Shown: positions 44,466 to 53,761 of the stretch, in pieces | Numbering within the stretch: position 1 is the first letter of the stretch | Layout of the letters: every line of letters starts with the position of its first letter | Origin: Ignavibacteria bacterium | GTDB lineage: Bacteria > Bacteroidota > Ignavibacteria > Tepidaquicellales > Tepidaquicellaceae | DNA: 64,000 nt | Direction: 5' to 3' | Assembly: GCA_016709315.1 (NCBI GenBank) | Contig: JADJMZ010000001.1 | Location: 186,001-250,000 of the forward strand | Translations under genes and position numbers: made by a program | The notes under the pieces: model-generated | The model's database searches: none | What the model was told of the DNA's origin: nothing | The model's input: only the letters and a program-made list of their open reading frames with translations

Positions 44466-44605
44466 AATTGTTGTCCTATTTAAGATTGAAAACAGGAATT
44501 GTTGAAATAATTTGTGTGATTTATTGTAATGCTTTCCTTAAACAATTTTCAAAGATCAAAGCGGTCAGCTTAATTTAGATAATTTATTTTAAATAACTTT
44601 AACTT

Positions 44606-45289
44606 ATGCAAATTAATGAAATTATTCTTCAAACTCATTTGATTAATGATTTAAAAAATTTTTACGGATCTGTTCTTAACCTTGAAATTTCGTCAGACAA
44701 TGATGACTCATTTTCAGTAAATGCAGGCGCTTCACAGATCCGTTTTGAAAATTCCGCAGGGAAAGCAAAACCATTTTATCATTTCGCATTTAACATTCCT
44801 GAAAACAAATTAAACCCGGCAAAGAAATGGCTGCAGTCTAAAGCAGAACTTATAAAATCCCCGGAAGACGGAAAGGATGAATTTCATTTTCAAAGCTGGA
44901 ATGCGCATTCGATATTCTTTTATGATCCGGCCGGAAATATACTTGAGCTTATCGCAAGACATAATTTAAAGAACGGTACTGCGGACGATTTTACAGAGCG
45001 GGATATTCTGAACGTCAGCGAAATTGGAGTGCCGGTAAATAGTTTAATAAATATTTCGGATTTAATGAATGAAACTTACGGGATACCATTATTCAGCGGG
45101 GACAATGAAACATTTTCAGCAATGGGAAATGACAACGGCTTATTCATCTTAGTAAAAAACGGAAGGAGATGGTTCCCCGACTGTCCCGAAGCTCAGATTT
45201 TTCCGCTTTCCATTAAAGTGAATTGCTCCATGATGAACGGATATTATTCAGATGAACCGGATCTTAAGATTGCTTTTTTAAAAGTTTGA
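44606..45289 (+). CDS. Glyoxalase/VOC family protein
   Basis: This 227-residue protein has vicinal-oxygen-chelate features: 'INEIILQTHLINDLKNFYGS', 'FHFQSWNAHSIFFYDPAGNI' and 'LELIARH', typical of the first VOC module with metal-ligand glutamate. The second half ('EIGVPVNSLINISDLMNE') looks like a second, degenerate module. The substrate is unknown. The gene is flanked on both sides by pieces of the AAGTTGACCGCTT-type repeat in opposite orientation (44559-44571 and 45324-45338). Confidence 0.82.
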   Translation: MQINEIILQTHLINDLKNFYGSVLNLEISSDNDDSFSVNAGASQIRFENSAGKAKPFYHFAFNIPENKLNPAKKWLQSKAELIKSPEDGKDEFHFQSWNAHSIFFYDPAGNILELIARHNLKNGTADDFTERDILNVSEIGVPVNSLINISDLMNETYGIPLFSGDNETFSAMGNDNGLFILVKNGRRWFPDCPEAQIFPLSIKVNCSMMNGYYSDEPDLKIAFLKV

Positions 45290-45332
45290 AATGACATTTA
45301 AAGGAAGTGATTTTTAAATTACTAAAGTTGAC

Positions 45333-45388
45333 CGCTTCAGGATTGAATACAAGAAATTACCACAAATTTCACTAATTAATACGAATTT
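45333..45388 (+). repeat. 56-bp dispersed intergenic repeat, copy 2
   Basis: This copy matches 22049-22104 over the same length with 47 of 56 identical positions, counted by eye. Similarity continues weakly for about 20 bp upstream. It lies in the 250-bp gap before hflX, which otherwise shows nothing. Confidence 0.7.
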
Positions 45389-45539
45389 GAAAAAATGAAT
45401 TGAAAATATAATTAGTGTGAATTCCCGGCGGAAAACAAATATACGGGAAAATATTTCGGTAATGATTTATGACAGGATTCATTGTATGACTTTAATATCA
45501 GTATCAATTTAAGTAATTTTGTAAAAAGAAAATACCTGA

Positions 45540-46826
45540 TTGGAAGAAACCCGAAAAGAAATAGAAAAGACAGTATTAGTTTGTTATTCAAACCGCAGAG
45601 ATAAAAAAAATTATCATTCTGAAGATTCTCTTGAAGAGCTGAAATTTCTCGCAGAAACTGCCGGCGCTGATGTTGTAAAAACTTTTTTTCAGCAAAATGA
45701 TATTTACGATTCACGATACATGATCGGAAAAGGCAAAGCTGAGGAAATTTCAGAATATGTTACAGACAATGACATTAAGCTTGTTATTTTTGAAAACGAA
45801 CTTGCCTATACACAATTAAGGAATCTGGAACAGAAGATAAAATGCAAGATAATTGACAAGTCAAATCTCATACTTGATATCTTTGCATCCAATGCAAGGA
45901 CTGCTCAGGCAAAGCTGCAGGTGGAACTTGCTCAGCTCGAATATACTCTGCCAAGACTTACAAGACAATGGACTCACCTTTCAAAACAGCTTGGGGGTAT
46001 AGGAACAAAAGGACCGGGTGAAACTCAGATTGAAACTGACAGACGGCTTATCAAAGTAAGAATCTCCTTATTGAAGGAAAAGCTTTTAAAAGTGGACGAA
46101 CAGAGAAAGACACAGTCTAAAGAAAGAAAGAATTTTTTCAGAATTTCACTTGTAGGATATACAAATGCAGGAAAATCTACACTGCTTAATACACTTACAA
46201 ATGCAGGAGCTTATGTGGAAAATAAATTATTTGCTACACTTGATACTTCTACAAAAGCGCTTGAACTTCTTGTTCCTGAAAAAGGAAAATCCGTTACAAA
46301 GTTTCCAAAGAAAGTGCTGATCTCCGATACAGTTGGATTTATTAAAAATCTTCCGCATGATCTGATCGAATCATTTAAATCAACATTATCAGAAGTAGTC
46401 GAATCAGATCTTCTGCTTCATGTAATAGATGTTTCAAATCACAGATTTGCAGATCAAATGGAAGTTGTAAAAAAAACGCTGGAAGAAATCGGCGCAGGAG
46501 AAAAGATAACAGTAAATGTTTTTAACAAAGCTGATAATCTCGAAGATACTGAGATGATCAAGCATCTGAAATCCGAGTTTAAGGATTCAGTTTTTATTTC
46601 AGCAGAAAAAGGGATGAATATAAACTCGCTTTTGGAAAAAATAAAAGAAGAGTTGAGTAAAGAAAATCATGAAAGAACATTAAAGCTTCGCGCTGATGAT
46701 CATAAGACTGTCAGCATGATCTATAAACTTGCAGAGGTCAGCAAGGTAAAATATCTTAAAAACAGTATAAAGGTAACATTCAGGACAAATGATAAAAATT
46801 ATTCATATCTTGAAAAAATAATTTAG
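45540..46826 (+). CDS. hflX: Ribosome-associated GTPase HflX
   Basis: This 428-residue GTPase binds the 50S subunit and splits or rescues stalled ribosomes under stress. The HflX N-terminal domain contains 'RYMIGKGKAEEISEYV' and 'QLGGIGTKGPGETQIETDRR'. G motifs are G1 'GYTNAGKST' (about 206), G3 'DTVGFIKNLPHDL' and G4 'NKADN'. The start is TTG at 45540, placed directly after an in-frame stop; the first internal Met would remove the start of the HflX domain. Confidence 0.95.
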   Translation: MEETRKEIEKTVLVCYSNRRDKKNYHSEDSLEELKFLAETAGADVVKTFFQQNDIYDSRYMIGKGKAEEISEYVTDNDIKLVIFENELAYTQLRNLEQKIKCKIIDKSNLILDIFASNARTAQAKLQVELAQLEYTLPRLTRQWTHLSKQLGGIGTKGPGETQIETDRRLIKVRISLLKEKLLKVDEQRKTQSKERKNFFRISLVGYTNAGKSTLLNTLTNAGAYVENKLFATLDTSTKALELLVPEKGKSVTKFPKKVLISDTVGFIKNLPHDLIESFKSTLSEVVESDLLLHVIDVSNHRFADQMEVVKKTLEEIGAGEKITVNVFNKADNLEDTEMIKHLKSEFKDSVFISAEKGMNINSLLEKIKEELSKENHERTLKLRADDHKTVSMIYKLAEVSKVKYLKNSIKVTFRTNDKNYSYLEKII

Positions 46827-46870
46827 AAAATTTAATATTAATTTAATTAAAAGAGAAAGAGGTTAATAAA

Positions 46871-48049
46871 ATGCAAACAGTAGGAACTTACAAAGGTGTT
46901 GATTATTATGCAATAGATGACATGCTTACGGACGAAGAAAAATCCATACGGGATACTGTCAGAGATTTTGTCAGTGAAGAAGTGATACCGATAATCGAAG
47001 AATACAATCAGGAAATGCATTTCCCGATGCAGCTTGTACCGAAGATGGCTGAACTTGGAATTTTCGGACCTACTCTTCCGGTCGAATACGGAGGTATGGG
47101 AATTAACAATATTGCATACGGACTTATCATGCAGGAGCTGGAAAGAGGCGACAGCGGAGTAAGAAGTTTCGCATCAGTGCAGTCCGGTCTTGTTATGTAT
47201 CCGATCTATGAATTTGGCAGTGAAGATCAGAGAAAAAAATATCTTCCGAAACTTGCCAAAGGTGAAATGATAGGATGCTTTGGACTTACCGAGCCGGATT
47301 TCGGAAGTAATCCCGGAGGCATGATCACAAAAGCTGAGAAAGTGGACGGAGGATATGTACTGAATGGCGCAAAGATGTGGATAACAAACGGAACAATTGC
47401 TGATGTAGCAATTGTATGGGCTAAGCTTGACGGTAAAGTCAAAGGATTCCTTGTTGACAAAGGTACTAAAGGTTATACAGCTCCTGAAACAAAAGGCAAA
47501 CTTTCACTCAGAGCATCGGTCACTTCCGAACTTGTTTTTTCGGACTGTTTTATACCGGATGAAAATCTTATGCCGAACACAAGCGGACTTAAATCTCCTC
47601 TGATGTGTCTTACACAGGCAAGATACGGAATAGCTTGGGGAGTTATAGGGCTTGCAATGGAATGTTACAATACAGCTTTGAATTATTCTTTGTCAAGAAT
47701 TCAGTTCGGAAAGCCAATAGCAGGATTTCAGATCACACAGGAAAAATTAGCTTACATGGTTACTGAAATTACAAAAGCGCAGCTACTTTGTTATCAGCTT
47801 GCCAAGCTGAAAGATTCAGGAAAAATGAGACCGCAGCAGGTATCAATGGCAAAGAGAAATAACTGTGAAATTGCGAAGAACATTGCAGGTATGGCAAGAG
47901 AAATGCTGGGAGCAAACGGAATTCTGGATGAGTATCCGATCATGAGACATCAGAATAATATTGAATCTGTCAAAACTTATGAAGGCACACACGAAATGCA
48001 TACATTGATATTAGGTCAGGATGTTACGGGTTTGTCAGCATTTGAATAA
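46871..48049 (+). CDS. Acyl-CoA dehydrogenase, glutaryl-CoA dehydrogenase-like
   Basis: This 392-residue FAD enzyme has 'GCFGLTEPDFGSNPGGM', 'YVLNGAKMWITNG', 'RFGKPIAGFQITQEKLAYMV'-type segments and the catalytic glutamate in 'VKTYEGTHEMHTLILGQDVT'. The motif around that glutamate and the end of the protein fit the glutaryl-CoA dehydrogenase subgroup, which would produce crotonyl-CoA in lysine/tryptophan breakdown, but the substrate is not proven. It follows hflX by 44 bp with a purine-rich ribosome site. Confidence 0.88.
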   Translation: MQTVGTYKGVDYYAIDDMLTDEEKSIRDTVRDFVSEEVIPIIEEYNQEMHFPMQLVPKMAELGIFGPTLPVEYGGMGINNIAYGLIMQELERGDSGVRSFASVQSGLVMYPIYEFGSEDQRKKYLPKLAKGEMIGCFGLTEPDFGSNPGGMITKAEKVDGGYVLNGAKMWITNGTIADVAIVWAKLDGKVKGFLVDKGTKGYTAPETKGKLSLRASVTSELVFSDCFIPDENLMPNTSGLKSPLMCLTQARYGIAWGVIGLAMECYNTALNYSLSRIQFGKPIAGFQITQEKLAYMVTEITKAQLLCYQLAKLKDSGKMRPQQVSMAKRNNCEIAKNIAGMAREMLGANGILDEYPIMRHQNNIESVKTYEGTHEMHTLILGQDVTGLSAFE

Positions 48050-48091
48050 TTAAAAATAGAAGAATTCATTGACAATTTAAAAATCAGTTTT

Positions 48092-48172
48092 TTGAACCTG
48101 GAAGATTTTAAAAAAAATAAAAAAGCAGTGGGAAGGTTTAAAGATCTGGCTGATCCTGAAGGGTTAGAATAA
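48092..48172 (+). other. Very small ORF overlapping the ispH start (TAATG)
   Basis: A 26-codon frame from a TTG at 48092 ('NLEDFKKNKKAVGRFKDLAD') ends in TAA that overlaps the ispH ATG as TAATG. The frame is open back to 48050 without any ATG. It could be a leader peptide coupled to ispH or a decayed coding remnant; coding is not established. Confidence 0.25.
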
Positions 48173-49392
48173 TGAAATCCTTCGACATACCAAAGTTTTA
48201 CAAAAGTCCCGTCATATCAAGAATCAAAAATTCCAGAAAGGTGAATGATCCTAGAAAAAAGGATTATTCGCCTACTCTGCTTGATTTTGGTCCGGTGCAG
48301 TTTTATATAGCAAGACATTTCGGATTTTGTTACGGTGTAAAAAATGCAATTGAAATATCCTACAAGGCAATAGAAGATAACCCTGATAAAAGAATTTACC
48401 TTTTGAGCGAAATGATCCATAACTCTGAAGTCAACAATGATCTTAAAAACAGAGGCGTGGGTTTTATTATGGATACATCCGGAAATGAAATTATTAACTG
48501 GAGCGAACTGAAAAACGACGATGTAGTTATCATTCCCGCATTCGGTACTACATTAGAGATAGAAAAGAAACTGAATGAGATCGGCATTGATCCGCTGAAA
48601 TACAATACTACATGTCCTTTTGTAGAAAAAGTATGGAACAGGGCGGAATCACTCGGCAGATCGGATTTTACAATTGTAGTTCACGGAAAGTTCCGGCACG
48701 AAGAAACCCGTGCTACATTTTCCCACAGCAAAGAATCAGCTCCTACTATCATAATCCGCGATATGGATGAGACAATATTGCTCGGTAAGATCATATCGGG
48801 AGAAACCGGCATTAACGAATTTTATAAAATTTTTGACGGAAAATATTCCGATGGCTTTGATCCTGAAGTGCATCTTAACAGAATCGGTGTTGTAAATCAG
48901 ACGACGATGCTTGCCACTGAGACTATGGCAATATCTGAATACCTGAAAAATATTATGATAAATAAATTCGGGCTTCAAAAAATTAACGAACACATCGCAG
49001 ATACAAAAGACACTCTCTGCTATGCTACGCATGACAATCAGAAAGCTACTTACGGACTGCTCGAACAAAATGCAGATCTTGCAATTGTTGTAGGCGGATA
49101 TAACAGTTCGAATACATCTCACTTAGCAGAGCTTTGCGAAGAGAAACTCCCGACTTATTTTATTTCATCTTCTGATAAAATTCTTTCCTCTAAATTAATC
49201 AGTCATTTCAATTATCACGATCAAAGTGAGAGAGTTACTGAAAATTATCTGCCGGAAAAAGAAGTGATCAAAATCATTCTTACAAGCGGCGCTTCATGTC
49301 CTGATTCGATTGTGGATGATGTTTTGCAGAAGATACTTTCTTATTTTGAAACCTCTAAAGACATTGAATCAGTTTTGCTAGATATAGATTAG
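48172..49392 (+). CDS. ispH: 4-Hydroxy-3-methylbut-2-enyl diphosphate reductase
   Basis: This last MEP-pathway enzyme makes IPP and DMAPP. The three iron-sulfur cysteines are Cys53 ('GFCYGVKNA'), Cys148 ('TTCPFVEKVW') and Cys376 ('TSGASCPDSIVDD'). At 406 residues it is the long, cyanobacterial/plant-like form rather than the 310-residue proteobacterial form. ispG is also in the window (54512), on the other strand. Confidence 0.95.
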   Translation: MKSFDIPKFYKSPVISRIKNSRKVNDPRKKDYSPTLLDFGPVQFYIARHFGFCYGVKNAIEISYKAIEDNPDKRIYLLSEMIHNSEVNNDLKNRGVGFIMDTSGNEIINWSELKNDDVVIIPAFGTTLEIEKKLNEIGIDPLKYNTTCPFVEKVWNRAESLGRSDFTIVVHGKFRHEETRATFSHSKESAPTIIIRDMDETILLGKIISGETGINEFYKIFDGKYSDGFDPEVHLNRIGVVNQTTMLATETMAISEYLKNIMINKFGLQKINEHIADTKDTLCYATHDNQKATYGLLEQNADLAIVVGGYNSSNTSHLAELCEEKLPTYFISSSDKILSSKLISHFNYHDQSERVTENYLPEKEVIKIILTSGASCPDSIVDDVLQKILSYFETSKDIESVLLDID

Positions 49393-49417
49393 AATTAAAT
49401 CCAATAAAACTTTTAAG

Positions 49418-50374
49418 TTGATACAAAATCTTTTAGATCCTGTAATTTTATTTTTTGTCTTAGGAATTGTATCGGGTTTGATTAAGACCGAACTTAAACT
49501 TCCCGAAGCGATTTACGATGCGTTGAGTATTTATCTTCTCATTGCAATTGGAATAAAAGGTGGAATTGAGTTATCAAAAACTCATATACCTGATGTTCTG
49601 ATACCAGTTGCAGGTACTGTTTTTCTGGGAATAATAATACCGGTAATCGCATTTTTTATACTCAGGAAATTAGGAAAATTCAACAGCGCAGATTCATCGG
49701 CTATTGCCGCTCATTACGGATCTGTAAGCGCAGTTACATTTGCTATTGCTATTGAGTTTGTAAATAAATCCGGAATAGTTTACAACGAATTTATGACTTT
49801 GCTTCTTGTGGTGCTTGAAGTGCCTGCAATTGCAATAGGAATTCTTCTTGCCCGATTCAGCAATACCGAGAAAAACACAGACATAAAAAGTCTTTTCCGG
49901 GAAGTCTTTTTCGGAAAGAGTATATTCTTGCTGATTGGCGGTTTGATAATAGGTTATTCTGCCGGGACATTTAATAATTTAGCAATAAAAAATTTATTCA
50001 TTGATCTGTTCAAAGGATTTCTTGCTTTCTTTTTACTTGAAATGGGAATAATCGCTTCAAAGAGATTTAAAGATTTTAAGAAAGTCGGTATCTTTCTGAT
50101 TATTTTTGGAATTACAATGCCGTTAATTTCTGCAATCATCGGAATACTTATCGGTAAACTTACAGGTCTGAACGAAGGAGGAACATTTATACTTTCATGT
50201 ATGGCGGCAAGTGCTTCTTATATTGCCGCGCCGACTGCAATGCGTATCGCAGTACCCGAAGCTAATCCTACTTATTACATTACGGCATCCCTTGGAATTA
50301 CTTTTCCGTTCAATATTATTTTCGGAATTCAGATTTATTATTATTTAACAGTCGAAGCATTTAAAATATTTTAA
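49418..50374 (+). CDS. sbtA: Sodium-dependent bicarbonate transporter SbtA family
   Basis: This 318-residue membrane protein has about ten helices and matches the SbtA/DUF897 family: 'GLIKTELKLPEAIYDALSIY', 'LLIAIGIKGGIELSKTHIPD', 'IAAHYGSVSAVTFAIAIEF' and 'LSCMAASASYIAAPTAMR'. SbtA imports HCO3- with Na+. The TTG start at 49418 follows ispH by 25 bp. The sbtB-like P-II gene starts 6 bp downstream, which strongly supports the assignment. Confidence 0.92.
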   Translation: MIQNLLDPVILFFVLGIVSGLIKTELKLPEAIYDALSIYLLIAIGIKGGIELSKTHIPDVLIPVAGTVFLGIIIPVIAFFILRKLGKFNSADSSAIAAHYGSVSAVTFAIAIEFVNKSGIVYNEFMTLLLVVLEVPAIAIGILLARFSNTEKNTDIKSLFREVFFGKSIFLLIGGLIIGYSAGTFNNLAIKNLFIDLFKGFLAFFLLEMGIIASKRFKDFKKVGIFLIIFGITMPLISAIIGILIGKLTGLNEGGTFILSCMAASASYIAAPTAMRIAVPEANPTYYITASLGITFPFNIIFGIQIYYYLTVEAFKIF

Positions 50375-50380
50375 ATTAAC

Positions 50381-50677
50381 ATGATTATATCAGACGAAAA
50401 AATCTTAACGATTATTACCGAGTCTCTTATTGAAGAAAAACTTATTGGTGAACTGAAAAAGATCGGGATCACTGGTTATACAGTTGAAGATGTAAGAGGA
50501 GAAGGCAAAAAGGGTTTCAGAGGCAGCGACTGGGATCAGACTAGCAATGTCAGGATTCAGATCGTATGCGATGAAGAGCTTGCAATAAAAATTTCAGAGT
50601 ATCTCAGAAAAAACTATTTTGAAAAGTATGCAATGTTCGTATTTATGTTTGATGCAAAAGTAATTTCAAGGAAATAA
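50381..50677 (+). CDS. sbtB: P-II-like regulator SbtB of the bicarbonate transporter
   Basis: This 98-residue P-II-fold protein has a T-loop of the SbtB kind ('GEGKKGFRGSDWDQTSNVRI') and 'QIVCDEELAIKISEYL'. SbtB binds cAMP, AMP, ADP or c-di-AMP and gates SbtA in cyanobacteria. The C-terminus ends in 'DAKVISRK' and lacks the C-terminal Cys-containing loop found in many cyanobacterial SbtBs. It forms an operon with sbtA. Confidence 0.9.
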   Translation: MIISDEKILTIITESLIEEKLIGELKKIGITGYTVEDVRGEGKKGFRGSDWDQTSNVRIQIVCDEELAIKISEYLRKNYFEKYAMFVFMFDAKVISRK

Positions 50678-50680
50678 TAA

Positions 50681-50711
50681 AAAAAGCGGTAAATAGTTAT
50701 TACCGCTTTTT
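50681..50711. terminator. Bidirectional rho-independent terminator between sbtB and the DHS-like gene
   Basis: A perfect 12-bp stem AAAAAGCGGTAA (50681-50692) pairs with TTACCGCTTTTT (50700-50711), with a 7-base loop and A/T tracts on both sides. It lies between the convergent genes sbtB and the deoxyhypusine-synthase-like gene and can serve both. Confidence 0.88.
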
Positions 50712-50731
50712 AAAAAAACTAATGTTTGCAA

Positions 50732-51769
50732 TTATGCTTCGATATTTTCTTTGAGAAACATCTTCTGGAATTCTCTCTTAGTTCTGTTCTTCCAGTTGCC
50801 TTTGTGATAAGCGTATCCGACAATCAGCGGCATTGCAATAGTCGCCTCGCAAAAAACCATTTGTTCGTAAGTCATATCTACTTTACCCCATGAACTTGCT
50901 TCCTTCAAAGTCGATCCTGATAAAGCTCCGTCTCTGTCATCAGCAACAGTTATCTGAATCGCGTATTTATGCATAGGGACTTCTTTGTTAAGTATTTCAG
51001 CCGCAACGACAGTGTCCTGAGCAAAATTTTTCGGAACTCCTCCTCCTACCATGAAGAGTCCGGACTCATAAGCTTCTAGCTTAACTTTTGTCAGTTCAAG
51101 AAAATCTTTTGCGGAGTCAATGGAAACATTTGATTCGGGATTATTGAACTGATGATGAACGAAACCGAATCCTGCTGAGCAGTCTGAAAATGCCGGAACA
51201 AATACCGGAACATTGTTTTCATAGGCGGCAAGTACTACAGAGTCTTTGTTCTTTCCGTTCTTTGAAAGATATTCGCCCATGTGCCAGATAAATTCTCTCG
51301 AAGAATAAGGTCTCTTCTCAAGAGTATCACAGATCCTCGCTATTGTCATATCACATTCTCTCAGATCTTCTTCGTCAATATAGGTGTCATATATTCTGTC
51401 AATCATAAGTTCTCTCATTTCGTTATCGTCTACAAACTGCGAACCTTTGTAATGCTTGTAACCAAGTCCTTCAAAGAAATCCTGATCCACCATGATAGCT
51501 CCTGTTGAAACTATTGCATCAACCATATTATTGCGAACCATGTCAACAACAACATTCTTCAGACCGGCTGAAAACAAAGAACCTGCCAGACATAAAATCA
51601 CAGAACAGTTTTTATCCGAAAGCATCAAATCATAATAACCTGCTGCATTTGCCAGCTCGCGTGAAGAGAAAGCCATGTTTTTCATGTCGTCTACAAGAGA
51701 GATCACATTATGCTTTTTAATATCAATATGTTTTATGGTTTCTTTTAAATAATCTTTTTTAGTTTTCAT
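50732..51769 (-). CDS. Deoxyhypusine synthase-like protein
   Basis: This 345-residue protein belongs to the deoxyhypusine synthase family of NAD-dependent aminobutyl transferases. It has 'CLAGSLFSAGLKNVVVDMVR', 'VDAIVSTGAIMVDQDFFEGL' and the catalytic lysine in 'SSWGKVDMTYEQ' (Lys296), with the final 'FCEATIAMPLIVGYAYHKG'. Bacteria lack eIF5A, so the substrate is not hypusine; homospermidine or another polyamine transfer is suspected in such bacterial copies. It is monocistronic with a shared terminator at its 3' end. Confidence 0.88.
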   Translation of the reverse strand: MKTKKDYLKETIKHIDIKKHNVISLVDDMKNMAFSSRELANAAGYYDLMLSDKNCSVILCLAGSLFSAGLKNVVVDMVRNNMVDAIVSTGAIMVDQDFFEGLGYKHYKGSQFVDDNEMRELMIDRIYDTYIDEEDLRECDMTIARICDTLEKRPYSSREFIWHMGEYLSKNGKNKDSVVLAAYENNVPVFVPAFSDCSAGFGFVHHQFNNPESNVSIDSAKDFLELTKVKLEAYESGLFMVGGGVPKNFAQDTVVAAEILNKEVPMHKYAIQITVADDRDGALSGSTLKEASSWGKVDMTYEQMVFCEATIAMPLIVGYAYHKGNWKNRTKREFQKMFLKENIEA

Positions 51770-51831
51770 CAGAGTTTTGTTAAGTTTTAAATTTGTTTGT
51801 AATATAAAAAAATTACTTCCGTTATAAAATG

Positions 51832-51862
51832 AAAAAGCCGGAAATAACTGTTCCGGCTTTTA
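51832..51862 (-). terminator. Rho-independent terminator of the T9SS protein gene
   Basis: The arms AAAAGCCGGAA (51833-51843) and TTCCGGCTTTT (51851-51861) flank a 7-base loop, with T-rich sequence beyond on the minus strand. It lies 25 bp past the stop of the gene at 51887-53761. Confidence 0.85.
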
Positions 51863-51886
51863 TTGAAAATAGTTTTTAGGCTAAAA

Positions 51887-53761
51887 TTATTTGAGGAGTA
51901 CCATCCTTTTTACATCTTCGAACTCTCCAGAATTAAGTTTGTAATAGTAAACTCCGCTTGCAAGATTTCCGGAAGCGGAAAATTCATAAGAATAGTAGCC
52001 AGCTTGTTTAAATTCATTTACAAGAGTAGCGATCTCAGATCCTGATGAATTGTAAATCTTCAGAGTTACGTTGTTTCCTTTTGATATCTGAAAATTTATT
52101 ATTGTAGTAGGATTAAATGGATTCGGATAATTCTGTGACAAGGAAAATCTGTCAGGAATACCTATTTTCACAGCATCTTCAAGACTGAAATAACTGAAGT
52201 TACCGTTGAAGTCAATTTGCTTAAGCCGGTATTCATATTTTCCGGTACTAAGATTTCTGTCCTCAAAGCTGTATGTGTTCTGAACATTTGAATTTCCGGA
52301 TCCGTTTACAAATCCTGTTTTTATCCAGTCGTTATTTTCTCTATCTGAAATCTTTCTTTCAATTTCAAATCCGGAATTGTTTTGCTCTGAAGAAGTGATC
52401 CAGTTAAGAATAACATTGCTGTTACTTACAGAAGAGTTAAATGAAACCATTTCAACAGGCAGCGGAACATCAGGAGTTATATAAACTTTCAGAATATATT
52501 CAGAAGGAAAACTTGCGCCGTTATTCGGGAGCAAAGCTCTGATCCCTCCATAGACATAACCTGCAAGAGTTCTTCCCGTGATTTGATCTAATTTAATTAC
52601 ATCATTGCTGTATTTTGGAATGGAATCACTGAGAATAAATTTTGCATTTGTTCCCAGAAGAGCCGGCATTTTTTCAGTTGATATAATTTCACCTGATGTC
52701 CCGTCCTGATTTCTTGTCAGAGTAGTAATGTCATCAATGAAAGGAACTAAGGAATCATATTCAAGTGACTGAGTGATCTCGTTATATGAATGCAGACTCA
52801 TGCCGCCGAAAAAAGTCGTATGCATTTTTCCTGCAGAAGAATTATAAGCTGACATAAAAGCTGTCGTGTACTGATTCATTATCTGCTGATATCCGTAATC
52901 AACGGTAATGCTGTTATCATCAATATATATCGGATTCAGATAAGGCAGATCAATATTTCTTTTGAAAACGCCTCCGTACATTATCAGATATTCAGTTGAT
53001 CCGTTGTCTTTTAAAGCCGGGACAAGATTAAGATCTCTTCTGTGATACTCTGTTGTATCTGTGAAAGCGCTGTAATCCGAGATGGAAACGTTTATGCCGT
53101 TATCATTAATTTTGAATTTTCTGATCTGATCAGTATAGATCTGGTTATTGACAGTTCTTCTGTAACCACCCGTAAAAATATGCCCGCCTGTTAAATAAAA
53201 ATAGTCTCCGAGTTTTTCGAGTTCTCCACCTGTCACCTGCATTCTGCTGTCAGTGATCTGTCTTACAAAAGGAGCGATGGAATTTCCGTTTATCACTGCC
53301 TGAATTATTTCATTCACATCAATTACAGATAAAAGAGAAAAAGTTTTTAAACTGTTTACAGTGCTGTCGTAACCGTATCCGCCTACAATATAAAGTTTAT
53401 TTCCGATCTGAACTGATTCCATGTTTGAAGATCTGAACTGATCCGTAACAGTGAAAGGAAGATCAAGGAAAATATTCCTTGACCATGTCTGCATTGAAAC
53501 CGGGTCAACGACAAAAATATTTTTGTTTGAAAATTGTTTCGGGAAAGCAGTTGCCGGAGTGAATCCGTGAAGTCCGTTAGTCCTTCCTCCGATAAAAAGC
53601 CATTTGCCGCCTGACTGTGCAAAAGCGAATGAATGGATGGCCGGTGTACCAGGCATTAATGTTTCTTCTATTTCAATTGAATAAGGATTGCTAGTAGCTG
53701 ATGAAAAGTTTGTGCAGAGACAAACAACTAACATTAAAAAAGTAAGAAAGGATTTTTGCAT
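51887..53761 (-). CDS. Secreted kelch-like protein with T9SS sorting domain
   Basis: This 624-residue protein has a signal peptide ('SFLTFLMLVVCLCTNFSSAT') and a region with kelch-type blades ('SGGKWLFIGGRTNGLHGF', 'IGNKLYIVGGYGYDST', 'LGDYFYLTGGHIF'). A fibronectin-like beta segment follows ('LNWITSSEQNNSGFEIERK') and then the T9SS type A domain ('SLSQNYPNPFNPTTIINFQI', final 'DVKRMVLLK'). It is probably exported by T9SS and held at the cell surface. The function is unknown. Confidence 0.87.
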   Translation of the reverse strand: MQKSFLTFLMLVVCLCTNFSSATSNPYSIEIEETLMPGTPAIHSFAFAQSGGKWLFIGGRTNGLHGFTPATAFPKQFSNKNIFVVDPVSMQTWSRNIFLDLPFTVTDQFRSSNMESVQIGNKLYIVGGYGYDSTVNSLKTFSLLSVIDVNEIIQAVINGNSIAPFVRQITDSRMQVTGGELEKLGDYFYLTGGHIFTGGYRRTVNNQIYTDQIRKFKINDNGINVSISDYSAFTDTTEYHRRDLNLVPALKDNGSTEYLIMYGGVFKRNIDLPYLNPIYIDDNSITVDYGYQQIMNQYTTAFMSAYNSSAGKMHTTFFGGMSLHSYNEITQSLEYDSLVPFIDDITTLTRNQDGTSGEIISTEKMPALLGTNAKFILSDSIPKYSNDVIKLDQITGRTLAGYVYGGIRALLPNNGASFPSEYILKVYITPDVPLPVEMVSFNSSVSNSNVILNWITSSEQNNSGFEIERKISDRENNDWIKTGFVNGSGNSNVQNTYSFEDRNLSTGKYEYRLKQIDFNGNFSYFSLEDAVKIGIPDRFSLSQNYPNPFNPTTIINFQISKGNNVTLKIYNSSGSEIATLVNEFKQAGYYSYEFSASGNLASGVYYYKLNSGEFEDVKRMVLLK

